From Cryobacterium breve (GTDB lineage Bacteria > Actinomycetota > Actinomycetes > Actinomycetales > Microbacteriaceae), in NCBI RefSeq assembly GCF_027594785.1, contig NZ_CP075584.1, positions 2,108,001-2,172,000 of the forward strand: a stretch of DNA of 64,000 nt, in the 5' to 3' direction. The position numbers were made by a program, and so were the translations under genes. Numbering within the stretch: position 1 is the first letter of the stretch; the number at the start of each line of letters is the position of its first letter. Below the pieces are notes generated by a model, which did not search any database, was not told the origin of the DNA, and worked only from the letters and a program-made list of their open reading frames with translations. This document shows, in pieces, positions 9,674-19,414 of this stretch.

Positions 9674-11173
9674 ATGACCGACGTTGAACTCCTCGTCTAC
9701 GCCGACCGCATCGGCGGCACGATCCCCGCGCTGGCTGCGCTCCTCGACGGGCCCCTGCGCGCCTTCGGCAGTGTGCACGTGCTGCCGTTCTACGTACCGT
9801 TCGACGGGGCGGATGCCGGCTTCGACCCGGTCGACCACGCTGCGGTCGATCCGCGCCTCGGCACCTGGCCCGAGGTCCGCGCCCTGGCCGGCAGCCGCGG
9901 GCTGACCGCAGATCTCGTGGTCAACCACGTTTCGGCATCCTCTGTGGAGTTCACCGACTGGCTGGCCCGCGGCGCTGAGTCGCCCTGGGACGGCATGTTC
10001 CTCACCTACGGCACCGTCTTCCCGCACGGCGCGAGCGAGGCGGAACTCACGGCGTTCTACCGGCCCCGGCCGGGACTGCCCTTCACCGGGTACCGCGGGG
10101 CCGACGGCTCCCGGCACCTCGTGTGGACGACGTTCCTGCCCAGCCAGGTCGATCTCGACGTAGCCAATCCAGTCGCCCTGGCCTACCTGCGCCGGGTGCT
10201 CCACGTGCTCGCTGACGGCGGAGTCACGACGGTGCGGCTCGACGCGGTCGGCTACGCCGTGAAGACCCCGGGAACCGACAGCTTCATGACCCCGGAGACC
10301 CTCGCCTTCGTCGAGGTCGTCACGGACCTCGCCCGCGCGGAAGACCTCGCCGTGCTCGTCGAGGTGCACGGGTACTACGCCCAGCAGGCTCGCGATCGCG
10401 CCCCTCGTCGACTGGGTCTATGATTTCGCGCTCGCGCCCCTCCTGCTGCACTCCCTGGGCACCGGCACGGTCGACCGCCTCGCGAACTGGTTCGAGATCC
10501 GACCGGCCAACGCGGTCACGGTGCTGGACACCCACGACGGCATCGGCGTGATCGACGCCGGTCCGGCCGGAGGACGGCCGGGGCTGCTGAGCGAGGCGGA
10601 AATGGCAGAGGTGTTCGCGCGGGCCGCAGAAGCGACGCACGGACACTCATCCGTCGCCTCGGTGGTGCCGGAATGGGCGACGCTCCCGCACCAGATCAAC
10701 GCGACCTTCTTCAGCACTCTCGGCGGCGACGTCGTCGCCTACCTGGTCGCGCGTGCCGTGCAGCATTTCCTGCCCGGACGCCCGCAGACCTACTACGTCG
10801 GCCTGCTCGGCGGTCTCGACGACCGGGAGGCTCTTCGCCGAAACCGGCAGCGGCCGCGACGTGAACCGGCACCGCTACCCGGCGGCGGAGGTCGAGGAGG
10901 CGCTCGCGAGCGAGGTGACCCGCGCCCAGCTCGGCCTCGTGCGGCTCCGCTCCACCCATCCCGCGTTCGACGGCCTGTTCACCTGGTCGATATACGGCAG
11001 GGACGTGCTCGAGCCTGCGCTGGGTCAATGCGGCCCGCGATGCCCGCGCGGTCCTGACGGTGTGCACCGCGCTGGGAGCGACGAGTTTCCGCATCCGGCT
11101 CGCGGACGCCGACGGCAGCGAGGTCCTCGACACGGTCGAGTCCCTCGCAGCCTGGACCGCCGACACTCACTGA
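9674..11173 (+). CDS. Sucrose phosphorylase (GH13_18)
   Basis: The restored protein of about 498 residues aligns end to end with bifidobacterial sucrose phosphorylase (about 504). Conserved blocks include VHVLPFYVPFDGADAGFDPV, DLVVNHVSASS, the nucleophile in VRLDAVGYAV, the acid/base in VLVEVHGYY and the transition-state Asp in TVLDTHDGIGVID. It converts sucrose and phosphate to alpha-glucose-1-phosphate and fructose in the cytoplasm; related glycosyl phosphorylases for glucosylglycerate or sucrose-6-phosphate share the motifs. Three single-base insertions break the frame, all at AGCT: CAGGCTC 10385-10391, GAGGCTC 10827-10833 and GAGCCTG 11011-11017. Removing them joins the three frames exactly. 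It is followed by a long palindrome shared with the convergent ald gene. Confidence 0.85.
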
Positions 11174-11210
11174 CCCCGCCCTGCCCCGCCGGAGCCCCAC
11201 GCTCACGGCC

Positions 11211-11260
11211 GCCCGCGGCTGCCCGCGGCTGCCCGCGGCTGCCCGCGGCTGCCCGCGGCT
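11211..11260. repeat. Tandem decamer repeat, 5 x GCCCGCGGCT
   Basis: Five perfect copies of GCCCGCGGCT lie between the sucrose phosphorylase stop and a long palindrome. The unit contains CCGCGG and could itself form hairpins. This looks like a simple-sequence expansion with variable copy number; no coding function. Confidence 0.9.
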
Positions 11261-11263
11261 GCC

Positions 11264-11321
11264 CGAGAGTACGATTTTGGCCCCTTAAAACGCGGTCTTA
11301 AGGGCCAAAATCGTACTCTCG
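11264..11321. terminator. Long palindrome (family 1, copy A) between convergent genes, likely bidirectional terminator
   Basis: The arms start CGAGAGTACGATTTTGGCC and end with its complement; the inner part is TTAA-rich with a short GC loop. The left arm has one unpaired extra C (GGCCCC against GGGCC). The same outer (CGAGAG) and inner (TTTTGGCCCTTAA) stem sequences recur in the palindrome at 54476-54538, while the five bases between them differ in both copies but stay base-paired. It lies between the convergent sucrose phosphorylase and ald genes. Confidence 0.75.
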
Positions 11322-11381
11322 CGACAGGGCGGGCGGTGCGCGGACGTGCGAGGCGGATGCCGCGGGTGCGGGGGCGGGACG

Positions 11382-12498
11382 CTAGCCGATGATCTCGGCG
11401 AGGGTCAGCACGGGAGCGCTGAACGCTGCGGCGACGTGCTCGTTCGTGATGCGGCCGGCGTGCACGTTCAGGCCCTTGGCGAGTGCGGCGTCGTCGGCGA
11501 TGGCCTGCTTCCAGCCCTTGTCGGCGAGCGCGACCACGTAGGGCAGGGTCGCGTTGGTGAGCGCGCGGGTCGACGTCGCGGGGACCGCTCCCGGCATGTT
11601 GGCGACGCAGTAGTAGATGCTGTCGTGCACGGCGAAGGTCGGCTTGTCATGGGTCGTGGCGTGGGATCCCTCGAAGCAGCCGCCCTGGTCGATCGCGATG
11701 TCCACGAGCACGGAACCCGGCTTCATCGTGGCGACCATGGCGTCTGTGACGAGCTTCGGCGCCTGGGCACCCGGGATCAGTACGGAGCCGATCACGAGGT
11801 CGGCACCGCGGACCTGCTCTGCGATTTCGTACCGGGTGGACGCGCGGGTCTGGACGGCGCCGTTGAACCGGTTCTCCAGCTGGCGCAGCCGGGCGATCGA
11901 CAGGTCGATGATCGTGACGTCCGCGCCCATGCCGAGGGCGTTCGCGGCTGCGTGCTCTCCGGCGACACCGCCGCCGATGATGACGACCTTCGCCTTGGGG
12001 GTGCCCGCGACGCCGCCGAGGAGGATTCCGGTGCCACCATTCGCGCTCATCAGGTGGTACGCGCCGACCTGCACCGACAGGCGCCCGGCCACCTCGCTCA
12101 TCGGGGACAGCAGCGGCAGGCTGCGGTCGGTGAGCTGGACCGTTTCGTAGGCGATCGCCGTCGTGCCGGAGGTGAGGAGGGCATCCGTGGTCGGACGGGA
12201 CGCGGCGAGGTGCAGGTAGGTGAAGAGCACCTGCCCGTCGCGCATCAGGGGGTATTCGGCTTCGATGGGCTCCTTGACCTTGAGCAGCAGGCTCCGCGGC
12301 GGCCCAGACCTCGGCGGCCGTGCCGAGGATGGCCGCGCCGGCCACGCGGAAGGCGTCATCGCTGAACCCGGAGCCGATTCCGGCGCCGGCCTGCACGAGG
12401 ACCTCATGGCCGCGGATGCCGAGTTCGTGCACGCCGGCCGGAGTGATGGCCACGCGATTCTCGTTGTTCTTGATCTCGGTGGGGATGCCGACCTTCAT
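11382..12498 (-). CDS. ald: Alanine dehydrogenase
   Basis: The restored protein is 371 residues, the canonical family length. It starts [20 protein letters not shown] (ATG 12498) and shows FTYLHLA with the catalytic His, a Rossmann motif [14 protein letters not shown], and [13 protein letters not shown] near the end. It catalyses reversible NAD-dependent deamination of L-alanine to pyruvate and ammonia. One inserted base at CAGGCTC 12288-12294 (GAGCCTG on the coding strand) splits the gene; reading GAGCTG joins WAAAE to [16 protein letters not shown]. It is divergent from an Lrp/AsnC regulator, the arrangement of AldR-controlled ald in mycobacteria. Confidence 0.93.
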
Positions 12499-12644
12499 GG
12501 GGGACTCCGTCTGCGGTGGATGGCCGGACTTACCGGTGGATAGGGAAAATAATGCTTGGTATTCGTTTCCTGTACGTGACAAGCGTGGAATCCGCGATAC
12601 TTGGTCGAAAGACAGCGCGATATTCAGTTGAGAGGGGCCAACGC
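12499..12644. promoter_or_regulatory. Divergent ald / Lrp-regulator control region
   Basis: 146 bp, notably AT-rich for this genome (AATAATGCTTGGTATTCG and GATACTTGGTCG). The repeated CTTGGT half-sites about 50 bp apart are candidate binding sites for the Lrp-type regulator, which usually binds several degenerate sites in such a gap. The assignment is inference from arrangement. Confidence 0.4.
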
Positions 12645-13133
12645 ATGACGGAAACGAAGAGGATTCGGGGCGGCGATGAACTCGACACCGTGGACAACAC
12701 GCTCGTGGCGCTGCTCCAGGCCGACTCGCGGATGAGCAACAGCAGGCTCGCGACCGCGGCGGGGATCGCGGAATCGACGTGCATCGCCCGGGTGCGCTCC
12801 CTCGTCACACGGGGCATCATCACCCGTTTCACGACCCTCGTCGACCCGAAGGCCCTCGGGCTCGGCCTTCAGGCGTTGATCAGCGTCAGCATCCGCTCGG
12901 GCGCGCGCACGCAGATCCCGGCGTTCCGGGACGAGATCCGGGCGATGCCGCGGGTCGTGCAGGTCTTCTTCCTCGGCGGGACCGAGGACTTCATCATCCA
13001 TCTCGTGGCGCGCGACTCCGACGATGTGCGCGACTTCGTGCTCGAGAACCTGTCGGCGAACCCTGCGGTCGCCTCGACGCGCACCAGCCTCGTCTTCGAG
13101 CACCACTACAACGGGCTCTCTTCGGGCAAGTAG
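12645..13133 (+). CDS. Lrp/AsnC family regulator, probable AldR-like activator of ald
   Basis: 162 residues from ATG 12645. The N-terminal winged helix is LDTVDNTLVALLQADSRMSN followed by SRLATAAGIAESTCIARVRS; the C-terminal RAM/ligand domain includes VFFLGGTEDFIIHLVARD. Such proteins form octamers that sense amino acids. Position immediately divergent from alanine dehydrogenase makes alanine-dependent control of ald likely, as for AldR. Upstream in-frame starts exist but would run into the promoter region. Confidence 0.88.
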   Translation: MTETKRIRGGDELDTVDNTLVALLQADSRMSNSRLATAAGIAESTCIARVRSLVTRGIITRFTTLVDPKALGLGLQALISVSIRSGARTQIPAFRDEIRAMPRVVQVFFLGGTEDFIIHLVARDSDDVRDFVLENLSANPAVASTRTSLVFEHHYNGLSSGK

Positions 13134-13192
13134 CAGCCGGGCGTCGAGGAGTCTCGCCGGGCGGTGCCGGTTGGCCCAGTCGGTCGGCCTGG

Positions 13193-13789
13193 TCAGTCCG
13201 TGCTGCGGCTGGGCTTCCAGAAGCCGGTCTTGCCGAGCAGCCGGGTCTCCTTGTCGGCGTCTGCGGGAACCTCGACCTCGGCGGGGAACACGCCATACTG
13301 GCGCCACTCGTCCACCTGGGGCAGGATCTGCTCCCAGAGCAGATCGACAAGTGGAGCCGGCAGCGCATACTTCTGGCCGAGGAAGTTCGCGATCGACCAC
13401 GCCTGGAAGGCGCGGTAGATGCTCGTGTGCTGCAGGTACTCGGCGAGCGGGTAGTCGCCGTACTGGAGGTGCACGATCGCAGCGGGATCGAGGTCCTGCA
13501 GCACGACGGCCGTGGCTTCGTCGTTGATCCGGTCGTAGCTCGCGATCGGATCCGACCCGAGCAGGTCGCCGTTGAAACGGTCACCGACCTCCTCGATGGT
13601 GCGGCCCGCGAGCACGTCCCCGACCCAGGCCTCGTCACGTGCGTGCGCGGCGAGGATGTCCCTGATCGTGGGGTCCTCTTTACTGGTCCACTCCGCGGGG
13701 GCAGGAAGGGTCAGCTGCTCCGGCGTGATCCGGTCGATGACGGAGCGCAACGCGGCATCCGACTGAAGAAATAGCTCTCTCTGCTCCAT
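13193..13789 (-). CDS. DinB/maleylpyruvate-isomerase-fold family protein
   Basis: 198 residues starting MEQRELFLQSDAALRSVIDR. The pattern of a long first helix, PAEWTSKEDPTIRDILAAHA (helix 2 with a metal-ligand-like His) and later HTSIYRAFQAW resembles the DinB/MDMPI four-helix bundles common in actinobacteria, some of which are mycothiol-dependent transferases. The usual three-His metal site is only partly recognisable, so enzymatic activity is uncertain. It is convergent with the Lrp regulator and divergent from the DUF2461 gene. Confidence 0.6.
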   Translation of the reverse strand: MEQRELFLQSDAALRSVIDRITPEQLTLPAPAEWTSKEDPTIRDILAAHARDEAWVGDVLAGRTIEEVGDRFNGDLLGSDPIASYDRINDEATAVVLQDLDPAAIVHLQYGDYPLAEYLQHTSIYRAFQAWSIANFLGQKYALPAPLVDLLWEQILPQVDEWRQYGVFPAEVEVPADADKETRLLGKTGFWKPSRSTD

Positions 13790-13892
13790 GTCGCAAAAAG
13801 TAGCATGGGCCACGGACACTGGCCAGCGTTGGACCGCATCCGGGCGACGGCCCGCCCAGCGATGCTGCCAGACTACGAGAGGAGGCGAGAGT

Positions 13893-14582
13893 ATGACGAC
13901 GCATTTTTCCGGTGAGGCGCTGCAGTTCCTGCGCGAGTTGGAAGGACACAACGACCGGGGCTGGTTCGAGGACCACAAGCCGGTGTACCTGAGCGAGGTC
14001 CGGGAGCCGATGCTCGACCTGGTCGACCGGGTCAACGAGTCCCTCGCGGGATTCGCCCCCGGCACGTGCGGCCGCCGCAGAAGGCGATCATGCGCATCTA
14101 CCGCGACGTGCGGTTCTCGAAGGACAAGTCCCCGTACAAGACGAACGTCGCCGCATCCTGGCCGCTGGGGGGTTCGGAGAAGACCGGTGCGAGTTACTTC
14201 CTCAGCGTGTCCGGCCATGAGGTCCTGATCGCGGGCGGATGCTATGCACCCTCCCCCGAGCAGGCTCACCGCGATTCGCGACCACATCGTCGCGCACCAC
14301 GGGGAGCTTCGCGCCCTGCTCGCCGATCCCCGCGTCACGGGCCTGTTCGACCCCGTGGACGGCAATCCGCTCGTGCGTCCGCCGCGCGGATACCCCGTCG
14401 ACCACCCCGCCGTCGACCTGTTGCGCCGCCGCCAGTGGGCGACCTTCGCGACCCTGCCGGCATCGGTCGCCGAGACGGATGCCTTCCTCACCCTCGTGAT
14501 CGAACGCTTCGAGGCGCTGACGCCCCTGGTCGATTTCCTGAACGTGCCGCTGGCCACGCTGCGCCTCGAGCAGCGCCACTGA
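13893..14582 (+). CDS. DUF2461 family protein
   Basis: ATG 13893 follows GGAGGCGAG. The restored protein (about 229 residues) has the family pattern: FLRELEGHNDRGWFEDHKP near the start, then IMRIYRDVRFSKDKSPYKTN and a C-terminal QWATFATLPASV. Two frame breaks are present. Around 14056-14066 one base seems missing (or two extra) before VRPPQKAIMRIYRDVRF. At 14261-14267 CAGGCTC should read CAGCTC, giving EQLTAIRDHIVAHHGELRAL. Function of the family is unknown. The following 139 bp up to 14721 hold no gene I can see. Confidence 0.75.
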
Positions 14583-14721
14583 CGGGGGGATGCGCCGCCC
14601 CGGCCGGTCGCCCGGCGGATGCCGCTACGAACCGTCGTAGGCACCCTCGAGCACCCGGATCTCGACCTACGTCATCGCCAGCATGGCCTGCAGAACCCGA
14701 CCGGCCCTGGCCGCATCGGGT

Positions 14722-16111
14722 CTACCGTGCCGAGTCGTCGACCGCTGGCGCGAGCACCTGCCAGCCGTGCGGCGCGATCGTGGCACGCGACCCCCGCGGC
14801 GTCGGCGTGCCCCCGGGCAGGAGCGGGGCCAGCCCCGAGCGGCCCAGGTCGACGCCGCACGGCTCGTCGCCGAGGTTGAGCGCGACGACAAGCGCATCAT
14901 CTCCGGACCGCGCCTCGTAGACGAGGTGGTCGGCCCCGCTGTCGAGGAGGCGGGTTCTGGCCTCGTGCAGCCACGGATGCCGCCTGCGCAGCCCGATCAG
15001 GCCCTGGTGCAGCCGGTAGACCGCGCGCTCGGGGTCGGTCAGCGCCGGAGGGCCGTCCGCCGGGAACTCCGGCCGGATCGCGTCGTCGCCGCCGAACTCC
15101 TCGGTCTTGAGCCCGGTGTACCCGTACTCGTCGCCCGCATAGATCGACGGGGTGCCGCCGGTCGTGAAGAGCACGGCGAGCGCGTGCGCGAGGTGCCGGG
15201 GGTCCTCGAGGCGGCTGTTGATTCGGGTGACGTCGTGGTTGCCGACGAAGGTCGCCGGGGTGAAGCTGTCGAGGAAGCCGTTGTGCCGGTCGAGCGACCA
15301 GGCCAGCTCGTGCGGGTTGTGGTCGTTGAGGCTGCTCCAGATCGCCTTCCAGAGCCTCGTATTGCGTGACGGAGTCGAGGGTGGCCGCCGAGACGATCGC
15401 GGGGTAGTCGCCGTGGATGACCTCGCCGAGGAACCACGCCTGCGGGTGTCGTTCGCGCACCCGGGGCAGGATTCCGGCCCAGAATTCGGCGGGGACCGCG
15501 TACGCGGCGTCGAGCCGCCAGCCGTCCGCGCCGCGGTCGAGCCAGTGTTCGAGCACGCCGGTCACATAGTCGGCGACCTCCGGGTTGCCGTGGTCGAGAC
15601 TGATGAGTCCGGAATGCCCTTCGAAGGTCCCGAAGCCGGCCTCGCCTCCCTGGGCGCTGTCCGGGGTGTCGGTCTGGAACCAGGCGGCCGCGTCACTGCC
15701 GGGGCCCTGCTCGAGCGCCTCACGGTAGCGCGGGAAGTCGGGCCCGACGTGGTTGAACACCCCGTCGAGGAGCACCCGCAGCCCGCGCGCGTGCGCTTCG
15801 GCGACGAGGGTGTCGAAGTCGGCGTCCTCGCCGAGGCGCGGGTCGATGCGGTAGTAGTCGCTCGTGTCATAGCCGTGGGTCGTGGATGCGAAGATCGGGC
15901 CGAGGGCCACGCCCGAGGCGCCGAGCTCGATCGCGTGGTCGAGCCAGGCCACGATCCGCAGCAGGCGGTGCTCGCCGGCCGTCGGGACGGGTTCGCCCGC
16001 GGCGATCGGGTAGCTGCCGACGAAACCGAGCGGGTAGAGCTGCCACCAGATCGCGTGGCGTACCCAGTCGGGTTCGACGCGCCCGGCGGCATCCGTGGTG
16101 CTGATCATCAT
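14722..16111 (-). CDS. GH13 alpha-amylase/alpha-glucosidase family enzyme
   Basis: The restored protein is about 462 residues. The (beta/alpha)8 barrel motifs are in order: DGVFNHVG (region I), GWRLDAAYAVP (nucleophile Asp), WFLGEVIHGDY (acid/base Glu) and, after correction, FVGNHDVTRI (third Asp). GTPSIYAGDEYGYTG and a short C-terminal domain follow. No signal peptide is seen, so it acts inside the cell on short alpha-glucosides. One insertion at 15352-15358 (GAGCCTC; GAGGCTC on the coding strand) breaks the frame; reading GAGCTC joins SVTQYE to LWKAIWSSLNDHNPHEL. Start ATG 16111 is the first of two tandem ATGs; the PhzF gene starts divergently 58 bp away. Confidence 0.85.
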
Positions 16112-16169
16112 GTCTCTCAGCTTGGCACTCCCCCGGGCGGCGTGGCACCGGTGGCCTAGGGTGGTGGGC

Positions 16170-17027
16170 ATGTCCGACGAGACCGAGATCCTGCGCCTGA
16201 CGGCCTTCGCCTCCGAACCGCACGGCGGGAACCCGGCCGGCGTCGTGCTCGACGCGAGTGCACTTCCCGACGCCGAGATGCAGCGCATCGCGGCGTCGCT
16301 CGGGTATGCGGAGACCGCGTTCCTGACCCGCCCGCCGACCCGGCAGGAGCCCGGCCGGGCGGGGATCCGCTACTTCTCCCCCACGGCGGAAGTGCCGTTC
16401 TGCGGTCACGCGACGATCGCGACCGCCGTCGCGCTCGCCGGCCGCGGTGACGCGGAATCCTTCGTGTTCGAGACGAACATCGGTGAGGTGCGGATCGACA
16501 CCCGGCGCACCGCTGACGGGATCGTGGCCTCGTTCACGAGTGTCGAGCGGCGGGTGGAGCCGGTCGGGGCATCCGTGCTCGAGCACCTGCTGCGGCTGCT
16601 CGCCGTCGACGCCGCCGACCTGCATCCGGACTACCCGCCCCGGCTCGCCTTCGCGGGCAACGTGCACCCGGTGCTCGTCTTCGCGGAGACGGCGACCTTC
16701 GACGGCTTCCGATTCGACCCGGCCGCGGTGCGTTCCCTGATGGATGCCGAGGGCTGGGCGGGCACCGTGACGACCCTCCGCGTGCTGGGGCCGCTCGAAT
16801 TCGAGGCCCGCAACCTGTTCCCGGTCGGGACGATGACCGAGGACCCGGCTACGGGATCCGCGGCGGCCTCCGTTGGCGGCTACCTCCGGACGCTCGGCCT
16901 CGTCGACGCCCCGGCGCGGGTGCTGATCCGGCAGGGCCGTCACGTCGGGCGCCCGAGCCTGCTCACCGTCGACATCCCCGCGACGGGCGGCATCGTGGTG
17001 TCCGGCACCGCCTCGGTCATCTCCTGA
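16170..17027 (+). CDS. PhzF family isomerase/epimerase-like protein
   Basis: 285 residues, typical length. The N-terminal half carries LTAFASEPHGGNPAGVVLD, the active-site Glu in GYAETAFL, RYFSPTAEVPFCGHATIA and, in the second half, NLFPVGTMTEDPATGSAAAS. These are the two symmetrical halves of the PhzF/DAP-epimerase-like fold. PhzF itself isomerises a phenazine precursor, but most homologues, like this isolated one, have unknown substrates. ATG 16170 was preferred over an upstream in-frame GTG/ATG because that would overlap the divergent GH13 promoter. Confidence 0.85.
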   Translation: MSDETEILRLTAFASEPHGGNPAGVVLDASALPDAEMQRIAASLGYAETAFLTRPPTRQEPGRAGIRYFSPTAEVPFCGHATIATAVALAGRGDAESFVFETNIGEVRIDTRRTADGIVASFTSVERRVEPVGASVLEHLLRLLAVDAADLHPDYPPRLAFAGNVHPVLVFAETATFDGFRFDPAAVRSLMDAEGWAGTVTTLRVLGPLEFEARNLFPVGTMTEDPATGSAAASVGGYLRTLGLVDAPARVLIRQGRHVGRPSLLTVDIPATGGIVVSGTASVIS

Positions 17028-17114
17028 ACTCGCTCTCCTCGACCGCCTGCCGAACCTCCGGCCGGTCCGTCCGGGTACCGTGGAAAGACCGCACCTCATC
17101 CCGGGAGAAGAACC

Positions 17115-17933
17115 ATGAAGCCAGCTCTCAACAAGGACACGCAGTTGTGCATCTCACTCGCGGCCCGCCCGAGCAACATCGGCACCCGTTTCCACAACTA
17201 CCTCTACGACGAGCTCGGGCTCGACTTCATCTACAAGGCGTTCACGACGACCGACATCACGGCGGCGATCGGCGGCGTGCGGGCGCTCGGCATCCGCGGC
17301 TGCTCCGTGTCGATGCCGTTCAAAGAGGACGTCATCGCGCTCGTCGATGAAATGGATGCCTCAGCGACCGCAATCCGGTCGGTGAACACCATCGTCAACG
17401 ACAACGGGGTCCTGAAGGCGTCGAACACCGACTACCTGGCCATTGCCGCCCTCATCGCCGGGCACGGCATCGATCCGGGCACACCGCTCCTGCTCCGCGG
17501 CAGCGGCGGAATGGCAAAGGCCGTCGGTGCGGCGTTCCGGGACGCCGGCTTCTCCAGCGGAACCATCATCGCCCGCAACGAGGCCAGCGGTCGCCGGCTC
17601 GCGGACGAGCTCGGCTACCGGTGGCTGCCGGACCCGGGAACCGAGACCGCGCCGCTCATCGTCAACGTGACTCCGATCGGTATGAGCGGTGGCGCAGATT
17701 CTGAGAGTCTCTCCTACCCGCTCGGCACGGTGGACGCGGCCACGACCGTCTTCGACGTGGTCGCCCTTCCGGCCGAGACGCCCCTGATCCTGGCGGCCCG
17801 CGCGGCCGGGAAGCGGGTCGTCACCGGCGCAGAGGTCATCGCGCTGCAGGCCGCGCACCAGTTCGAGCTGTACACCGGGGTGCGGCCGACCCCGGATCAG
17901 GTCCTGGCGGCGTCCGTCTTCTCGCGTCAGTAG
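17115..17933 (+). CDS. Shikimate dehydrogenase-like protein (AroE superfamily, non-canonical)
   Basis: 272 residues with strong upstream GGGAGAAG. It keeps the substrate-domain Lys in CSVSMPFKEDV, the catalytic Asp in SNTDYLAIAAL and a nucleotide-binding loop LLLRGSGGMAKAVG. The usual substrate-binding S-x-S motif is replaced by ISLAARPSNIGTRFHNYLYD. This pattern is that of a distinct actinobacterial AroE-like group rather than the biosynthetic AroE, so the substrate may be quinate-like or another hydroxy acid. It stands alone and converges on the next gene; the stop lies inside an octamer repeat. Confidence 0.75.
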   Translation: MKPALNKDTQLCISLAARPSNIGTRFHNYLYDELGLDFIYKAFTTTDITAAIGGVRALGIRGCSVSMPFKEDVIALVDEMDASATAIRSVNTIVNDNGVLKASNTDYLAIAALIAGHGIDPGTPLLLRGSGGMAKAVGAAFRDAGFSSGTIIARNEASGRRLADELGYRWLPDPGTETAPLIVNVTPIGMSGGADSESLSYPLGTVDAATTVFDVVALPAETPLILAARAAGKRVVTGAEVIALQAAHQFELYTGVRPTPDQVLAASVFSRQ

Positions 17934-17966
17934 ATCAGTAGATCAGTAGATCAGTAGATCAGTAGA
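17927..17966. repeat. Tandem octamer repeat, 5 x TCAGTAGA, spanning both convergent stop codons
   Basis: Five perfect copies of TCAGTAGA. The first contains the TAG stop of the AroE-like gene (17931-17933) and the last carries the complement of the TGA stop of the GH25-like gene (17959-17961). Because the unit length is not divisible by three and holds stop codons in several frames, copy-number change would not extend either protein much. Confidence 0.95.
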
Positions 17967-18723
17967 GGAACGCGGCGTCGAAGGAATCAAGGTCGACCCT
18001 GACGCCGTTCAGGGTGCGCTCGAACTCCTGCTGCACGCCGATCCGCAGGTTGCCCGAGTCATTCCAGCCTCCGTACGGCACCGGTTCGGGGGCGAGGACG
18101 TCGGCCGTCCAGCTCGGATAGTCGAGCGGGCCGGCCGCGGTGTCCCAGAGGGCGACGTCGGAGAACTCCGTCGTGTCTCCCATCAGGAGCGGCCACATCG
18201 CGGCTCCGCTGTAGATGACCGGGCGCACCCCGAGGTCCTGCACCCCGGTGATCATGTCGCGGGTGAGCGGCGGGCTCCCGGTCTCGATGTCGAGGGCGAA
18301 GAACTGGAGCACGGTGCTGTACGGACCGGTTGCCGCGATGCCGGCCTGCCAGCAGGCGGGGTCACGGGTGTACGCGGCGACCTTCAGCCCGGCGTCGAGC
18401 GCCATCTGCAGTTGCGGCTGGGTGTGGGCCGCTGGGGTGCAGGTACCCCAATTCGTCGTGGCCAGGATGTAGAGGCGGAATCCCTCGGCGTACGCGGCGG
18501 CGAACCAGGTCGGGTCGGTGATGACCTGGTCGGAGTCGATGGCCTTCACCGAGGGAATGTCGCTGGCCTCGGCCGCGCCGTCGGGTGTGGCGGTCTCGGC
18601 TGACGCGGGCGCGACCGTCGCGACTCCGGCGAGAACAAGTGCCGCGGCCAGGATGCCGACGCCGGCTTTCACGCGAACGCGTCGCCCCGATGGCCTGTTC
18701 GAAACCCGAGTACGCCTGCCCAT
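17959..18723 (-). CDS. Secreted GH25/DUF1906-like glycoside hydrolase fold protein
   Basis: 254 residues. A Lys/Arg-rich N-terminus and hydrophobic core VGILAAALVLAGVATVA end at an A-S-A signal-peptidase site. The mature part has the layout of GH25-type (lysozyme-like) barrels: KAIDSDQ near the start, FFALDIET (D-x-E acid pair), VRPVIYSGAAMW, VALWDTAAG and a closing VRVDLDSFDAAF. It may act on peptidoglycan outside the cell, but the divergence leaves a catalytically modified DUF1906-like protein possible. Monocistronic. Confidence 0.65.
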   Translation of the reverse strand: MGRRTRVSNRPSGRRVRVKAGVGILAAALVLAGVATVAPASAETATPDGAAEASDIPSVKAIDSDQVITDPTWFAAAYAEGFRLYILATTNWGTCTPAAHTQPQLQMALDAGLKVAAYTRDPACWQAGIAATGPYSTVLQFFALDIETGSPPLTRDMITGVQDLGVRPVIYSGAAMWPLLMGDTTEFSDVALWDTAAGPLDYPSWTADVLAPEPVPYGGWNDSGNLRIGVQQEFERTLNGVRVDLDSFDAAFLY

Positions 18724-18849
18724 TCGTCACTCCATGTTCGGCTTGTGGGAGGTCTGAGCTGCTTCTGTCGGTGGCGATTCTGCCGCGCCCCGGCGGACCA
18801 CGGAAGGCTGTCCCGGCGACCTCACAGCCTCGCGCGACGCAACGCTGCC

Positions 18850-19414
18850 TCAGGAGGCCATCCCGGTGAAGTCGAGGTCGGCGGTCGTCACCGTGCCCGC
18901 GGTCCGTCCGGGAGCCGTGTGGTATTCCCAGTACAGGTTGGTGTGGGCGATCACCAGGTCCGGCGACGGCGCGCCATACTCCCGGAGGTCCTCGGTGGTG
19001 TGGGCGTCGCTGACGAGGAGGGCGTCGTACCCGCGGACGATCGCGCCGTGGAGCGTCGACCGGATGCACTCATCCGTTTGCGCACCGGCGATGACGAGCC
19101 GGCCGATGCCGCGTTCAGCGAGCACGGACTCGAGGTCGGTGTCTTCGAAGGCGTCGGCGTATGCCTTGTTCACGAGCGGCTCCGCCTCGAGGCGCACGAG
19201 TTCGGGCACGAGCCTGCCAGAGTTCGCTGCCCTGCGGCAGGTCGTCGTTGTGGTGCTGCACCCAGACGAGGTCGGCGCCGGCGGCGCGCGCCTTGTCGAC
19301 GACGGTGCTGACGTTCCCGACGATCGCGTCCCGCTCGTAGGCGTCCTTGACGAAACCGGTCTGGACGTCGATGACGAGCAGGGCGGTGTTCGGCCGGTTG
19401 TCGAGGGTGGTCAC
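18850..19414 (-). CDS. Isochorismatase family cysteine hydrolase
   Basis: The restored protein has 187 residues from a GTG start (19414) behind GAGGAGGAA. The catalytic triad is visible: Asp in LLVIDVQTGF, Lys in PLVNKAYADAFEDT and Cys in AGAQTDECIRST. The family hydrolyses amide or enol-ether bonds (nicotinamidases, isochorismatases); the exact substrate is open. One inserted base at 19210-19216 (GAGCCTG; CAGGCTC on the coding strand) splits it; reading CAGCTC joins GSELWQ to LVPELVRLEAEPLVN. Divergent from the VOC gene. Confidence 0.85.

Noticed and set aside
9674-11173. Programmed ribosomal frameshifting in sucrose phosphorylase and other broken genes
   Set aside because: Insertions occur at AGCT without slippery sequences or downstream structures, in many unrelated genes and three times in this one. 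A common sequence-context error is simpler.
11211-11321. CRISPR-like repeat region
   Set aside because: The decamer repeats have no spacers and the palindrome occurs once locally; no cas genes are present in the window.
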